A stretch of 64,000 nt of DNA from Rhizobium sp. SL86 (lineage in GTDB: Bacteria > Pseudomonadota > Alphaproteobacteria > Rhizobiales > Rhizobiaceae): the NCBI RefSeq assembly GCF_026672545.1, contig NZ_JAPPRJ010000009.1, positions 682,001-746,000 of the forward strand, written 5' to 3'. Positions within the stretch are counted from its first letter, which is position 1; the number at the start of each line of letters is the position of its first letter. Under the pieces are notes generated by a model. It ran no database searches, was not told the DNA's origin, and saw only the letters and a list, made by a program, of their open reading frames with translations. The position numbers and the translations under genes are program-made. Positions 30,494 to 37,414 of this stretch are shown piece by piece.

Positions 30494-31506
30494 CGCAATG
30501 CCTCCTGTTCGACGTTGCGGGCCACGAACAGGCCATCGGACGGCGGTGTAAGCGCCGACAGATCGACAATCGCACGGTCGTGAGAAGGACGGTCGGAGGG
30601 GAGATTGGCGGTCCTGTTATCATCACTATTTCCGGCGGGAGAACGCGCGGCGAACAGCGGCGCAATCGACCATGAAGAGCGTGACGGCTGAACTCGCTTG
30701 CACATGACGGGCGCTGGATCCCCGTCGATCAGCGACAGGATCTTCGCAACGTAATCGACAGTCTCGGACGGAAGTGGTTCGTCTGAAACAAGGTGTTTTT
30801 CATAGCGACCTGGGCCGGCATTGTAGGCCGCGAGGAAACCCGGGAAGCCATAGAGATCATGCAGTTCTGCGAGATAGGCAGCGCCCGCGAGAATGTTGTC
30901 ACGTGGCTGATAAGGATCGGCGCCAAGGCGATACCGGGTGCGTAATTCTGTCCATGTCGCCGGCATGATCTGCATCAGGCCCATCGCGCCTTTCGGCGAG
31001 ACGGCAAGCGGGTCACGATCGCTTTCGGCCTGCATGACGGCGCTTATCCATCGTTCGGGAATGGCGAAACGGCTGGCAGCTTCATTGATATGCTTTGCCC
31101 ATGGATCGGACAGCGAAGCGATCGTGACTGCGCGATCCGACAGAGCATCGGGTTTCAGGGGATCAGCCAACGCTATGCATGGCTGCGTGACGATCATGAT
31201 GACCGCGACGAACATCGCCGTGATCGTCGGGACAGCAGCGTAAGCACCGCCGTCCAGAAACGCCATGAGCCTGCCATCGTGCTCGCTTCGGTCAAGGGCA
31301 AGGCTTCGCCGCCGACCACTATTTTCCGGACGGTCGACGCCTGATGACGTGTCCACTTCCCGGAAAACAGGCCACCGCCCCTGACCTGCGCTGCGCGCAA
31401 CGGCTTGCTTGCAGGCGATCGGGTCGAGGGGATTGATCAGCGCTCGATCGATCAAGGGGATTACGCCTGAAGGTTCGCGGGAAGGACGGCAGCGCATGGC
31501 GGTCAC
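30490..31506 (-). CDS. Lytic transglycosylase (SLT domain) of the transfer module
   Basis: A 338-residue protein with a soluble lytic transglycosylase domain that opens peptidoglycan for the conjugative channel. The domain shows 'AVMQAESDRDPLAVSPKGA' with the catalytic Glu, then 'GLMQIMPATW' and 'AAYNAGPGRYEKHL'. A hydrophobic segment at about 88-112 ('TITAMFVAVIMIVTQPCIA') looks like a signal peptide preceded by an unusually long basic leader, so the true start may be ATG 31266. I keep GTG 31506 because it overlaps the DUF736 stop as GTGA. ATG 31497 is a second option. Confidence 0.85.
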   Translation of the reverse strand: MTAMRCRPSREPSGVIPLIDRALINPLDPIACKQAVARSAGQGRWPVFREVDTSSGVDRPENSGRRRSLALDRSEHDGRLMAFLDGGAYAAVPTITAMFVAVIMIVTQPCIALADPLKPDALSDRAVTIASLSDPWAKHINEAASRFAIPERWISAVMQAESDRDPLAVSPKGAMGLMQIMPATWTELRTRYRLGADPYQPRDNILAGAAYLAELHDLYGFPGFLAAYNAGPGRYEKHLVSDEPLPSETVDYVAKILSLIDGDPAPVMCKRVQPSRSSWSIAPLFAARSPAGNSDDNRTANLPSDRPSHDRAIVDLSALTPPSDGLFVARNVEQEALR

Positions 31507-31829
31507 CCCTGTTCATCGCGCCGCGTCTTGCGCGTCCAGTGAAGGGCCCAGACATCCTTCTCGGTGCCAGACTCGAACATCCGGGCGCGGATCGGCTCGA
31601 CGAAGGACGGATCATCTATGGTCACGGACAGATACGCCCCTGCCCTCTCCCCAGTGCGATCCCACGCCGCGCCAACCTCAATTCCATCGCCGAATATGCG
31701 ATGGTTCGGCGCATTTTCGGCGTCGGTCTCATCGGCTGGCAAAATGGTCACCTCGGCATCAAGGGTGAGCGTGCGAATGCGGCCGAAAAAGCCGTCACTG
31801 TTGCGGGTGAAGGTCCCGATCTGGGTCAT
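31503..31829 (-). CDS. DUF736 family protein, copy 1
   Basis: 108 residues starting 'MTQIGTFTRNSDGFFGRI', the hallmark of DUF736, a small beta-rich protein of unknown function found almost only on alphaproteobacterial plasmids and ICEs. The start is ATG 31829 with AAAGGA upstream; the open frame reaches 32051 but the family start is unambiguous. It lies between traF and the transglycosylase gene and is coupled to the latter by GTGA. A second, distinct DUF736 copy is at 47910-48221. Confidence 0.9.
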   Translation of the reverse strand: MTQIGTFTRNSDGFFGRIRTLTLDAEVTILPADETDAENAPNHRIFGDGIEVGAAWDRTGERAGAYLSVTIDDPSFVEPIRARMFESGTEKDVWALHWTRKTRRDEQG

Positions 31830-31864
31830 GGATAAATCCTTTCGTTGGTGGGGGAGCAAGCCAT

Positions 31865-32422
31865 TCACGGCTCGTCGGATACCGGCTCGTGGAAACTCTC
31901 TGCGGCCGGATGGGGATCGTCGGCCGTCCAGAGTGGGACCGCCCGGCCGACGACGGTTGTGAGGGGAAGCGGTCCGAAATAGCGGCTGTCGAAACTGTCG
32001 GGTGCATCCCAGTTCATGAAGAAGGCTTCGCTCTCGGCGATCTGCCGGCATCCCTGCCAGACGGGCAGCGATCGGCCCTGGCTGTCGCGCCCGCGAGCCT
32101 GTCCGTAACTCATGCCGTAAGCGGTGATGTCAGTGCCGGAGCGGCAAACTTCGGTGCCACCGAGCGCCAGCACGCGCTTGAGAAGCGGCAAGCCCTTCGG
32201 CAGATAGCGACGCTCGTCAAGGAAGTTTGCCAGCTCGTCGGGCGGCATGACCACAGCCAGATCGGTGACGTCGATGCGATCGACCGGAACGACTCGATAA
32301 AGCCCAACCGGCGCACTGGCGCTGGCGTTCCAGATCAGCATCTTTGGTATTTCGATAAATGCCGAAGCACCGGTGGTGAGTGCCGAAAAGTATGTCACCA
32401 TCACCCATGCAAAGCGCGTCAT
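31865..32422 (-). CDS. traF: TraF-type S26 signal peptidase of the conjugation system
   Basis: 185 residues of the TraF branch of S26 serine proteases, which in IncP-type systems process the pilin. The Ser of 'NASASAPVG' (Ser36) and the Lys of 'LPLLKRVLAL' (Lys82) form the expected Ser-Lys dyad. An N-terminal hydrophobic segment anchors it in the inner membrane with the active site facing the periplasm. Its start overlaps the DUF2840 stop by ATGA, so the two are translated together. The pilin substrate (TrbC) is not present in the window. Confidence 0.92.
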   Translation of the reverse strand: MTRFAWVMVTYFSALTTGASAFIEIPKMLIWNASASAPVGLYRVVPVDRIDVTDLAVVMPPDELANFLDERRYLPKGLPLLKRVLALGGTEVCRSGTDITAYGMSYGQARGRDSQGRSLPVWQGCRQIAESEAFFMNWDAPDSFDSRYFGPLPLTTVVGRAVPLWTADDPHPAAESFHEPVSDEP

Positions 32423-32958
32423 GCTGTGCCTCCAGTGCGATCGTTGGCGGTGGTGTGGCCTGCGGTTGGGAGAAAGCTTCTACGCTTGAGCCAGGCACGA
32501 TGCTGCTCGCGGGTGTAGGTCCGAAACGGCTCGTTGACGCTGAGGCGATTGTGGACATGCCGCCAGTGATTTGGCGCGACCTCGGCCGGATCGATGCCAA
32601 GTGCTTCGATCCCGTCGATGGTGTTGAGCACCGTCTCGACCTTCGGCCAACCATGGATGCGCAACAGGATGTCGCCGCCGGGACGCACGAAGGGAAGCGT
32701 CTGGAACGCTTCGCCTGCCGCCACCGCGCGCAGAATATCGATACGGGAAACGACCGTGCCGTAATCGTTCGCCGCCCAACGGACGAAGGCGAACACGCTA
32801 CCGGGCGTAAAGCCGACGATGCGGCGGTGGCGATCGATGCGCTGTTCTTCAGCGATGCGACCGAAGCGGATCCAGTGCTCGATCCGCTTCTCGCGCCATG
32901 TCAGCTCAACCAGCGTTCGACTGGGCGAAATGCTGCCACTGTGCGTCCCCATCTTCAT
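32419..32958 (-). CDS. DUF2840 family protein
   Basis: 179 residues resembling DUF2840, a protein family without known function that is a constant neighbour of traF in rhizobial and sphingomonad ICEs. Recognisable stretches are 'LVELTWREKRIEHWIRFG' and 'VFAFVRWAANDYGT'. It is coupled to traF by an ATGA overlap. In related elements a ParA-type ATPase usually precedes it; here the 260 bp upstream hold iteron-like repeats and no ATPase. Confidence 0.85.
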   Translation of the reverse strand: MKMGTHSGSISPSRTLVELTWREKRIEHWIRFGRIAEEQRIDRHRRIVGFTPGSVFAFVRWAANDYGTVVSRIDILRAVAAGEAFQTLPFVRPGGDILLRIHGWPKVETVLNTIDGIEALGIDPAEVAPNHWRHVHNRLSVNEPFRTYTREQHRAWLKRRSFLPTAGHTTANDRTGGTA

Positions 32959-33219
32959 CGTCCCGCTCCCAAGGTGGAAGGCGAGAGGGGGACAATGAGG
33001 GTGCAGGCGTATGACGCTTCATGCGATCCACCGGCCGCCGATGCAGGGCGGTCCGTTAGAAAGATCCCGAAGGAATCCAGGTTAGGAACGTTAGGGGAGC
33101 GAATAACCGAGGGAATACGGAGGTTTAAGTCCGCTTTCGGTCCCGGATAGCACGGGAATCCGGTCCCCGGTAGCACGGACCTCGTGGTCCTCAATAGCAC
33201 GGGTCTGTCCACAGCTTGC
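32959..33219. other. Short intergenic region where parA is expected
   Basis: In related ICEs a parA gene lies between the repA-like gene and DUF2840. Here only about 260 bp are present and no Walker motifs appear in any frame. The region contains the three-copy repeat listed separately. Loss of parA is inferred from comparison with the family's usual gene order. Confidence 0.5.
33148..33202. repeat. Three iteron-like TAGCACGG repeats
   Basis: The octamer TAGCACGG occurs at 33148, 33171 and 33195, that is every 23-24 bp, in the same orientation, about 20-70 bp beyond the stop of the RepA-like gene. Spacing near two helical turns is typical of iterons bound by replication initiators, so this may be the binding site of the adjacent RepA-like protein and a vestigial origin. 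Confidence 0.65.
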
Positions 33220-34104
33220 TCACAGTCTGATCGTCCGGCGACGCGGCGCGCGCAACGCAGCGATGCCAGACGGATCGGTTGAGGTGGGTTGAAAGGTCAG
33301 GCGGGTACGACCGTCCGGATCGGTGACGAGTCCCAGGCGATAGCCAGGCAGCGGCTGACGCTCGACGATGCCGCGCAGGTCATAGACAAAATGCTTGAGG
33401 GGCGAGAGGCTGCCGGACTTCAGATGCAGGTGCTTGAGATCGAAGCTCCAGCCCCCTGTCTGGCGACCGCCGTGCTTGCGCACCAGCCGGTAGAGCCAAC
33501 GTTCAAAGCCGCCTCTGAGATCGAAATAGTCTCGGTCGATGGTGAGGATCAGCGCATCGTCGATGACCCCGGCGTAGAACCAGTCCGGCAGGATGAGCTC
33601 GATGCCGAGCGGGCGGCCCTGGGCATCAAGCCGCTCCTTCCATTCGGCGATCCAGGAGAAGCGATGCCGGCGCCGTTCGGATGGCTGGCGGATCGTGGTG
33701 GCGATCGTGGTGGATTGCAGCCGGTCGAGGGCTGCCTTCAGCCGTTCGTAGCTGCGGGCGGAATCGTCCCGGCGGATGAAGGTGAGGATTTCATAAGGGG
33801 TGGCCGCCATCAGCCGGGATGTGCGCAAGCCATTGTCGCGGGCTTCGACGATCTGCGACGCAGCCCAGATCAGGATGTCCGCGTCCCATATCGTCGCCAT
33901 GCCGTGTTCGGCAGTCGCCTCCACGCGGATCGATACCTCGCCCATGCGAAAATCGATCGGTGTCACGCGGCGGGATTTGGCCAGTGAGAAGAACGGCCAG
34001 GACATGAGATCCTGCGCATCGCGGGCGGCGATATTGCCGCCACTTGGCTGAAAGAGCTCAAGCTGCTGTCCCTGATATGTCCTGTGCCCGGGCATCGCGG
34101 CCAT
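33220..34104 (-). CDS. Replication initiator protein A-like (RPA, PF10134-type)
   Basis: About 294 residues of the plasmid 'replication initiator protein A' family found in alphaproteobacterial plasmids and ICEs. Typical stretches are 'QLELFQPSGGNIAARDAQDL', 'MSWPFFSLAKSRRVTPIDF' and 'GGFERWLYRLVRKHGG'. In ICEs this protein may support autonomous replication of the excised circle. The start is uncertain: ATG 34104 or 34095, or a TTG at 34116 overlapping the previous stop; none has a strong ribosome site, so translation is probably coupled to the upstream gene. Three iteron-like repeats follow the gene. Confidence 0.85.
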   Translation of the reverse strand: MAAMPGHRTYQGQQLELFQPSGGNIAARDAQDLMSWPFFSLAKSRRVTPIDFRMGEVSIRVEATAEHGMATIWDADILIWAASQIVEARDNGLRTSRLMAATPYEILTFIRRDDSARSYERLKAALDRLQSTTIATTIRQPSERRRHRFSWIAEWKERLDAQGRPLGIELILPDWFYAGVIDDALILTIDRDYFDLRGGFERWLYRLVRKHGGRQTGGWSFDLKHLHLKSGSLSPLKHFVYDLRGIVERQPLPGYRLGLVTDPDGRTRLTFQPTSTDPSGIAALRAPRRRTIRL

Positions 34105-34112
34105 CCGGGCGA

Positions 34113-34385
34113 TCAACGCGTCATTCCAATGGCGCGAGCGGCCATCGACATTTGCGGCATGCGCGGGCTCGAAACGGCCTCCGACGTGGACCGCCGTGCG
34201 GATGCATCAATCCAGGCGTTGAGGTCGGTGACGGTATACACAACGCGGCCGCCGAGTTTGTGATAGATCGGCCCGGTTCCGTCGCAGCGATGCTTTTCGA
34301 GCGTGCGGGGCGAAAGGTCGAGAAGGCGGGCCGCTTCGGGGGTGCGCACGAAGCGCGGCCAGGTGCTGTCGGTTTTTTCCTGCAT
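34113..34385 (-). CDS. rdfS: AlpA/MerR-like excisionase (RdfS-type)
   Basis: A 90-residue protein with a winged helix-turn-helix of the HTH_17 type: 'FVRTPEAARLLDLSPRTLEK' then 'GTGPIYHKLGGRVVYTVTDL'. In Mesorhizobium ICEs the homologue in this place, RdfS, is the recombination directionality factor that drives excision. ATG 34385 has GGAGGC upstream. Its stop overlaps the repA-like start region. The position between the FseA-like gene and the repA-like gene supports the RdfS role, although no integrase is seen here to pair with it. Confidence 0.82.
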   Translation of the reverse strand: MQEKTDSTWPRFVRTPEAARLLDLSPRTLEKHRCDGTGPIYHKLGGRVVYTVTDLNAWIDASARRSTSEAVSSPRMPQMSMAARAIGMTR

Positions 34386-34523
34386 CGTCTGCCTCCATCG
34401 CGGCTGCCGTCAAAGCGGCGGGTCGGCTGCGACAGTGGCGAAAAAAATGCGGTCCGGCGGAGTGACAGAATTCGCTAGCAAGCAACCTGTCCCCCCGCGA
34501 ACGAACGCCGGCCACACCGCCAT

Positions 34524-35361
34524 TCATGCGGAGCTGGCGCGCTTATGAGCGGCGTTGCGGAAAAGCTGTCCCTTGGTCGGACTACCCCGCAAGATGCGAC
34601 GGTAGTCACCGCCGACATAATCCCTGCCCTCAGCGATAAGACGAGCAAGGTGCCGTCGCGCAGAGGTATTTTGCCAGTCCACGGCCGAGATGGTCCGAAA
34701 GTCACGACTGAAGACGACACTGGCAATCTCACGCCTCGTTGCGCCGTCACGAAGCCCGTCCAGGATCCGCAGCATGAGAATGAAGCGATGGCGATGAAAT
34801 GCTGAAATCTGTTGCTGGCGCATGGCAGGCCCCGCCTCTTTGCGCGTCAGCCATCCGTGCATTCGTCGCAGGCTGTGCAGACGAATATCGAGATCCGCGT
34901 CCATCGCCAGCATGACAGCCAGTCTGGAGGGTGGCGCGCTCCCGGCAAACCAGATCCGCAAACTGGCACTCACCTCAGTGGCTGGAACGTAGACCGCACT
35001 ATCGCGATCCACTCCACTCACCGATGCCGGCAGATCTGTTGGATCAAATTCCAGGCATCCTGAAAATCCGGCTGGAGCGTCAGCAACGACGATGGCCTCC
35101 GGATCAAGATCGGGGCGCCAAAGAGGGTGCGCCAGCCATGCAGGGACATCAGGGTCCAGCGCGAAAGGCAATCCCCCATCGGGTCGTCAGGACCTGCCGG
35201 GCTTTGCGTGTCGAAACCGTGCCGCCTTCATTGGCAAAGGCAGCAAAGTCAGATCGATAATCGCTGTTTCGTCGGAGAAATTCGAAGGCAAACCCACTGC
35301 GATCAAGGGGCGGGAATTGAATGGCGAACTGCGGCGAGGACCAAACCGTCTCGGAAACCAT
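34524..35361 (-). CDS. fseA: FseA-like excision activator encoded by two frames (DUF6499 + DUF2285), probable +1 frameshift
   Basis: The first frame (35361-35149) begins with ATG after TAGGAG and encodes 70 residues ('GFAFEFLRRNSDYRSDF', 'TTRWGIAFRAGP') of the DUF6499 type, ending in CCC TGA. The second frame encodes a DUF2285 domain ('DPDVPAWLAHPLWRPDLDP' to 34524) and has no ATG near its 5' end: it opens only about 12 codons before the first stop. A +1 shift at CCC-TGA gives a seamless 'RAGPDVPAWLAHPLW'. In Mesorhizobium ICEMlSymR7A the msi172-msi171 pair is joined by ribosomal frameshifting to make FseA, the activator of rdfS. The same order, next to an rdfS-like gene, is seen here. The total is about 278 residues. 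Confidence 0.82.
35149..35154 (-). promoter_or_regulatory. fseA: Candidate +1 programmed ribosomal frameshift site CCC-TGA
   Basis: The last sense codon CCC and stop TGA of the DUF6499 part form a classical +1 slip site: Pro-tRNA can move from CCC to CCU and the stop is then bypassed into the DUF2285 frame. A GGGGGA run lies about 17 bases upstream on the message. The site class is known; its use here is inferred. Confidence 0.65.
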
Positions 35362-35484
35362 GGGACACTCCTACGCGAAACAACAGGAAGCACAGGACCG
35401 CTGACGACACGGCCAGCAGCGGATCGGGACAAAACGGACCGATGAACAGACGAACTGGAGGGGAAGGTTAACTATGGCGTGACG

Positions 35485-35781
35485 TCAGATCTTGATCTGA
35501 TTCCGCCGCACTGCTTCAACAATAGTATGAACGACATTCGACGTGTCGAGTTTGTCTTTCGAATTTCGAAGATGGGTGTTCACCGTGTTTTTCGAAATGC
35601 TCAGGATGACGGACACTTCCCAGGCCGTCTTGCCTTGCGAAGTCCAGGTGAGAACCTCGACTTCCCGGGGCGTCAGTTTTCTGAACTGTGAAATCGATAG
35701 ACCCATCATTCGTCGTCTCACGAGCAAAAGGCATGAAAAGGCATTCATGAGCCTCGCCTGAGTGGTGAGGCCGATGTTCAA
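35485..35781 (-). pseudogene. LuxR-type regulator reduced to its helix-turn-helix domain (TraR-like remnant)
   Basis: The last ~65 residues, 'LTPREVEVLTWTSQGKTAWE' then 'VSVILSISKNTVNTHLRN', are a complete GerE/LuxR DNA-binding domain close to those of TraR-type quorum-sensing regulators. Full regulators have about 235 residues with an acyl-homoserine-lactone domain in front; here only ~30 unrelated residues precede the helix-turn-helix, and no autoinducer domain is seen upstream in any frame. In Mesorhizobium ICEs a TraR homologue drives the fseA operon. This one may be a dead remnant or a constitutive or competing short DNA-binder. Confidence 0.65.
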
Positions 35782-35926
35782 TTCAGTTCTATAGCCGCAA
35801 CAAAATGCGGAAATCTGCGATGTAAGCCGCCAAGGATCATCCGTAACGTTCTAAAGAACAACAATCCTTGAGCCGATTATCATCATCGAAAAGCGGCGAC
35901 ACAAGTCCCGGAGCTTGCGAATGATG

Positions 35927-35934
35927 ACTATAGT
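35927..35934. promoter_or_regulatory. ACTATAGT palindrome upstream of the XRE gene
   Basis: A perfect 8-bp palindrome about 40 bp before the ATG at 35973. It contains TATAGT, so it could be the -10 box, an operator, or both. The same octamer occurs at 36527-36534 ahead of the other XRE gene. Confidence 0.4.
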
Positions 35935-35972
35935 ATGTGGTCTATGAGGCCGCGATTTGATTATTTTTCCCC

Positions 35973-36206
35973 ATGAAACTCACGGCGATTTTTGCAAGAA
36001 ATCTTCGACTCTGTCGGCAGCAATGCGGGCTCTCGCAAGAACGCCTGGCTGTGTTCGCCGGGCTTGACCGAAGCTACATCGGCAAGCTGGAACGCGAGCT
36101 GAGTTCTCCGACGCTGGACGCGGTCGAGGCCCTGTCATCTGCCATGCAGATCGACTTCGAGGTTCTGATCCGGCGACAGCCTCCCGATGCCCCAAAAAGG
36201 CACTGA
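35973..36206 (+). CDS. Small XRE-family (helix-turn-helix) regulator
   Basis: 77 residues, almost entirely an XRE/Cro-type helix-turn-helix ('GLSQERLAVFAGLDRSYIGK', 'LERELSSPTLDAVEALSSAM'). Size and fold resemble controller proteins such as QseC, which governs the antiactivator switch of Mesorhizobium ICEs, but no QseM-like gene is seen beside it. An ACTATAGT palindrome lies at 35927-35934 upstream and a similar one lies upstream of the second XRE gene. The two small genes are convergent. Confidence 0.8.
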   Translation: MKLTAIFARNLRLCRQQCGLSQERLAVFAGLDRSYIGKLERELSSPTLDAVEALSSAMQIDFEVLIRRQPPDAPKRH

Positions 36207-36283
36207 GGTCTGAAGAGCGTTGCGAAAGTCTCGCATAATAAATTGATTTAGTGAGAGAAAATCTAAGATCCGATCGTCGTCAT

Positions 36284-36487
36284 TTACGAAACCAGATCCT
36301 TTACCTCGACGCCCAAGGCCGCTGCCAGGCGACTGAGCGACACAATCGTCGGGTTGCGCCGGCCTGCTTCGAGACCGCTGAGATAAGCCCGCGTGAGCCC
36401 AGAGCGATGCGACAGCTCTTCCTGTGAAAGAGCCCGCTCACGCCGGATGCGCAGAACATTGAGACCGACAATCGCCCGTATATCCAT
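36284..36487 (-). CDS. Second small XRE-family regulator
   Basis: About 67 residues from ATG 36487 (a GTG at 36511 would add eight). The helix-turn-helix reads 'ALSQEELSHRSGLTRAYLSG' and 'LEAGRRNPTIVSLSRLAAAL'. It is convergent with the other XRE gene and divergent from the IclR gene, whose promoter is only 60-90 bp away, so it may influence that operon. A CACTATAGTG palindrome lies at 36526-36535 about 40 bp upstream of its start. Confidence 0.8.
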   Translation of the reverse strand: MDIRAIVGLNVLRIRRERALSQEELSHRSGLTRAYLSGLEAGRRNPTIVSLSRLAAALGVEVKDLVS

Positions 36488-36525
36488 CGGGTGATTTTTC
36501 GGTTCGCGCACACTCTATGACGACA

Positions 36526-36535
36526 CACTATAGTG
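36526..36535. promoter_or_regulatory. CACTATAGTG palindrome between the XRE and IclR genes
   Basis: A perfect 10-bp palindrome in the divergent promoter region. It shares the ACTATAGT core with the site at 35927 and includes a TATAGT that could serve as the -10 of the minus-strand XRE gene. Confidence 0.45.
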
Positions 36536-36544
36536 AACATTCAT

Positions 36545-36614
36545 CTTGACAGGACACGGTGCGGGTGCATTTAATGTGCACTATATGGAACACTGTTTCG
36601 ATATTAGGAACACT
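36545..36614 (+). promoter_or_regulatory. Promoter and operator region of the IclR operon
   Basis: TTGACA at 36545-36550 and TTTAAT at 36569-36574 are 18 bp apart, a good sigma-70-like promoter. The -10 is embedded in a dyad, GTGCA (36564-36568) and TGCAC (36576-36580). Two direct GGAACACT repeats at 36586 and 36607, 21 bp apart, sit between the start of transcription and the ATG at 36617. Autoregulation by the IclR protein is the simplest reading. Confidence 0.65.
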
Positions 36615-36616
36615 AG

Positions 36617-37414
36617 ATGTCTAACAGCCTTTCCCTCGAAAAGGGCCTTCACATCCTCGGCCTCCTGAAAAGTTCGAACGAAGCGCTCGGCGTCAGAGAG
36701 GTCGCGCGCCGGCTGGATCTGAGCCCGGCCGTTGCACAGCGGATGCTCAACACGCTGGCCTCGCAAGGCTATGTCGAGCAGGACGCAGATACCCGCCGCT
36801 ATCAGATTGGTTACGCGGTTCTCGGACTGGCGCAGCATGTGTTTCAGCGCGGGCGGCTGCTGTCGCTCACAGAGGCTGAGCTGCAGACCATGGCATCGGA
36901 AAGTGGCTTCAACGGATTCCTGGGCGTGCGGCGAGGTGCCACCGGCGTCTATGTGCTGGCGGTGCAGTCCGACAGTCCGGTGGTCATTCGCGCCCAACCG
37001 GGGGAAGTGATGCCGCTGCATTCGACGGCGCTGGGAAAGGCGCTGTTGTTCAACCTGTCGGATGAGGCAGTCGCTAACCTCCTCGGGGAAGGTCCTTTCG
37101 AGTCCCGTACGTCAAGGACCCTGACGAACCTACAAGGCCTGATTGAACAGCTGCATCTCGCCAATTCGCTCGGCTATGCCACCGCAATCTCGGAAAATAT
37201 CGAGGGTGTGATCTCCGTTGGGGCGCCGATTTACGATGCCGGCGGCGGCACCATCGCCGCGATGAGTGTCGCCTTCCCCCGCGCGCTCCAACCGAAGACC
37301 AAGATCACAGACATTGCGCAAAAAGTGCTGGGCGCTGCAGCCCGCATTTCCAAAGCCATGGGGTTCGACGAAACCACTTCGAGCAAAGGGAGGCCAGAAA
37401 CCGATGTTGCTTAA
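36617..37414 (+). CDS. IclR-family transcriptional regulator
   Basis: 265 residues: an N-terminal winged helix ('LGVREVARRLDLSPAVAQRM') and a C-terminal IclR effector-binding domain ('PLHSTALGKALLFNLSDEAV', 'GVISVGAPIYDAGGGTIAAM'). Family members bind small carboxylates or aromatic compounds and usually control the adjacent catabolic operon. Its stop overlaps the start of the M24 gene by 11 bases, so the regulator is first in its own operon. Effector unknown. Confidence 0.92.
   Translation: MSNSLSLEKGLHILGLLKSSNEALGVREVARRLDLSPAVAQRMLNTLASQGYVEQDADTRRYQIGYAVLGLAQHVFQRGRLLSLTEAELQTMASESGFNGFLGVRRGATGVYVLAVQSDSPVVIRAQPGEVMPLHSTALGKALLFNLSDEAVANLLGEGPFESRTSRTLTNLQGLIEQLHLANSLGYATAISENIEGVISVGAPIYDAGGGTIAAMSVAFPRALQPKTKITDIAQKVLGAAARISKAMGFDETTSSKGRPETDVA

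Noticed and set aside
32955..33212. 85-codon minus-strand frame between the repA-like gene and DUF2840 as a ParA remnant
   Set aside because: No Walker or ParA motif in it; it runs through the iteron-like repeats and is better explained as non-coding.
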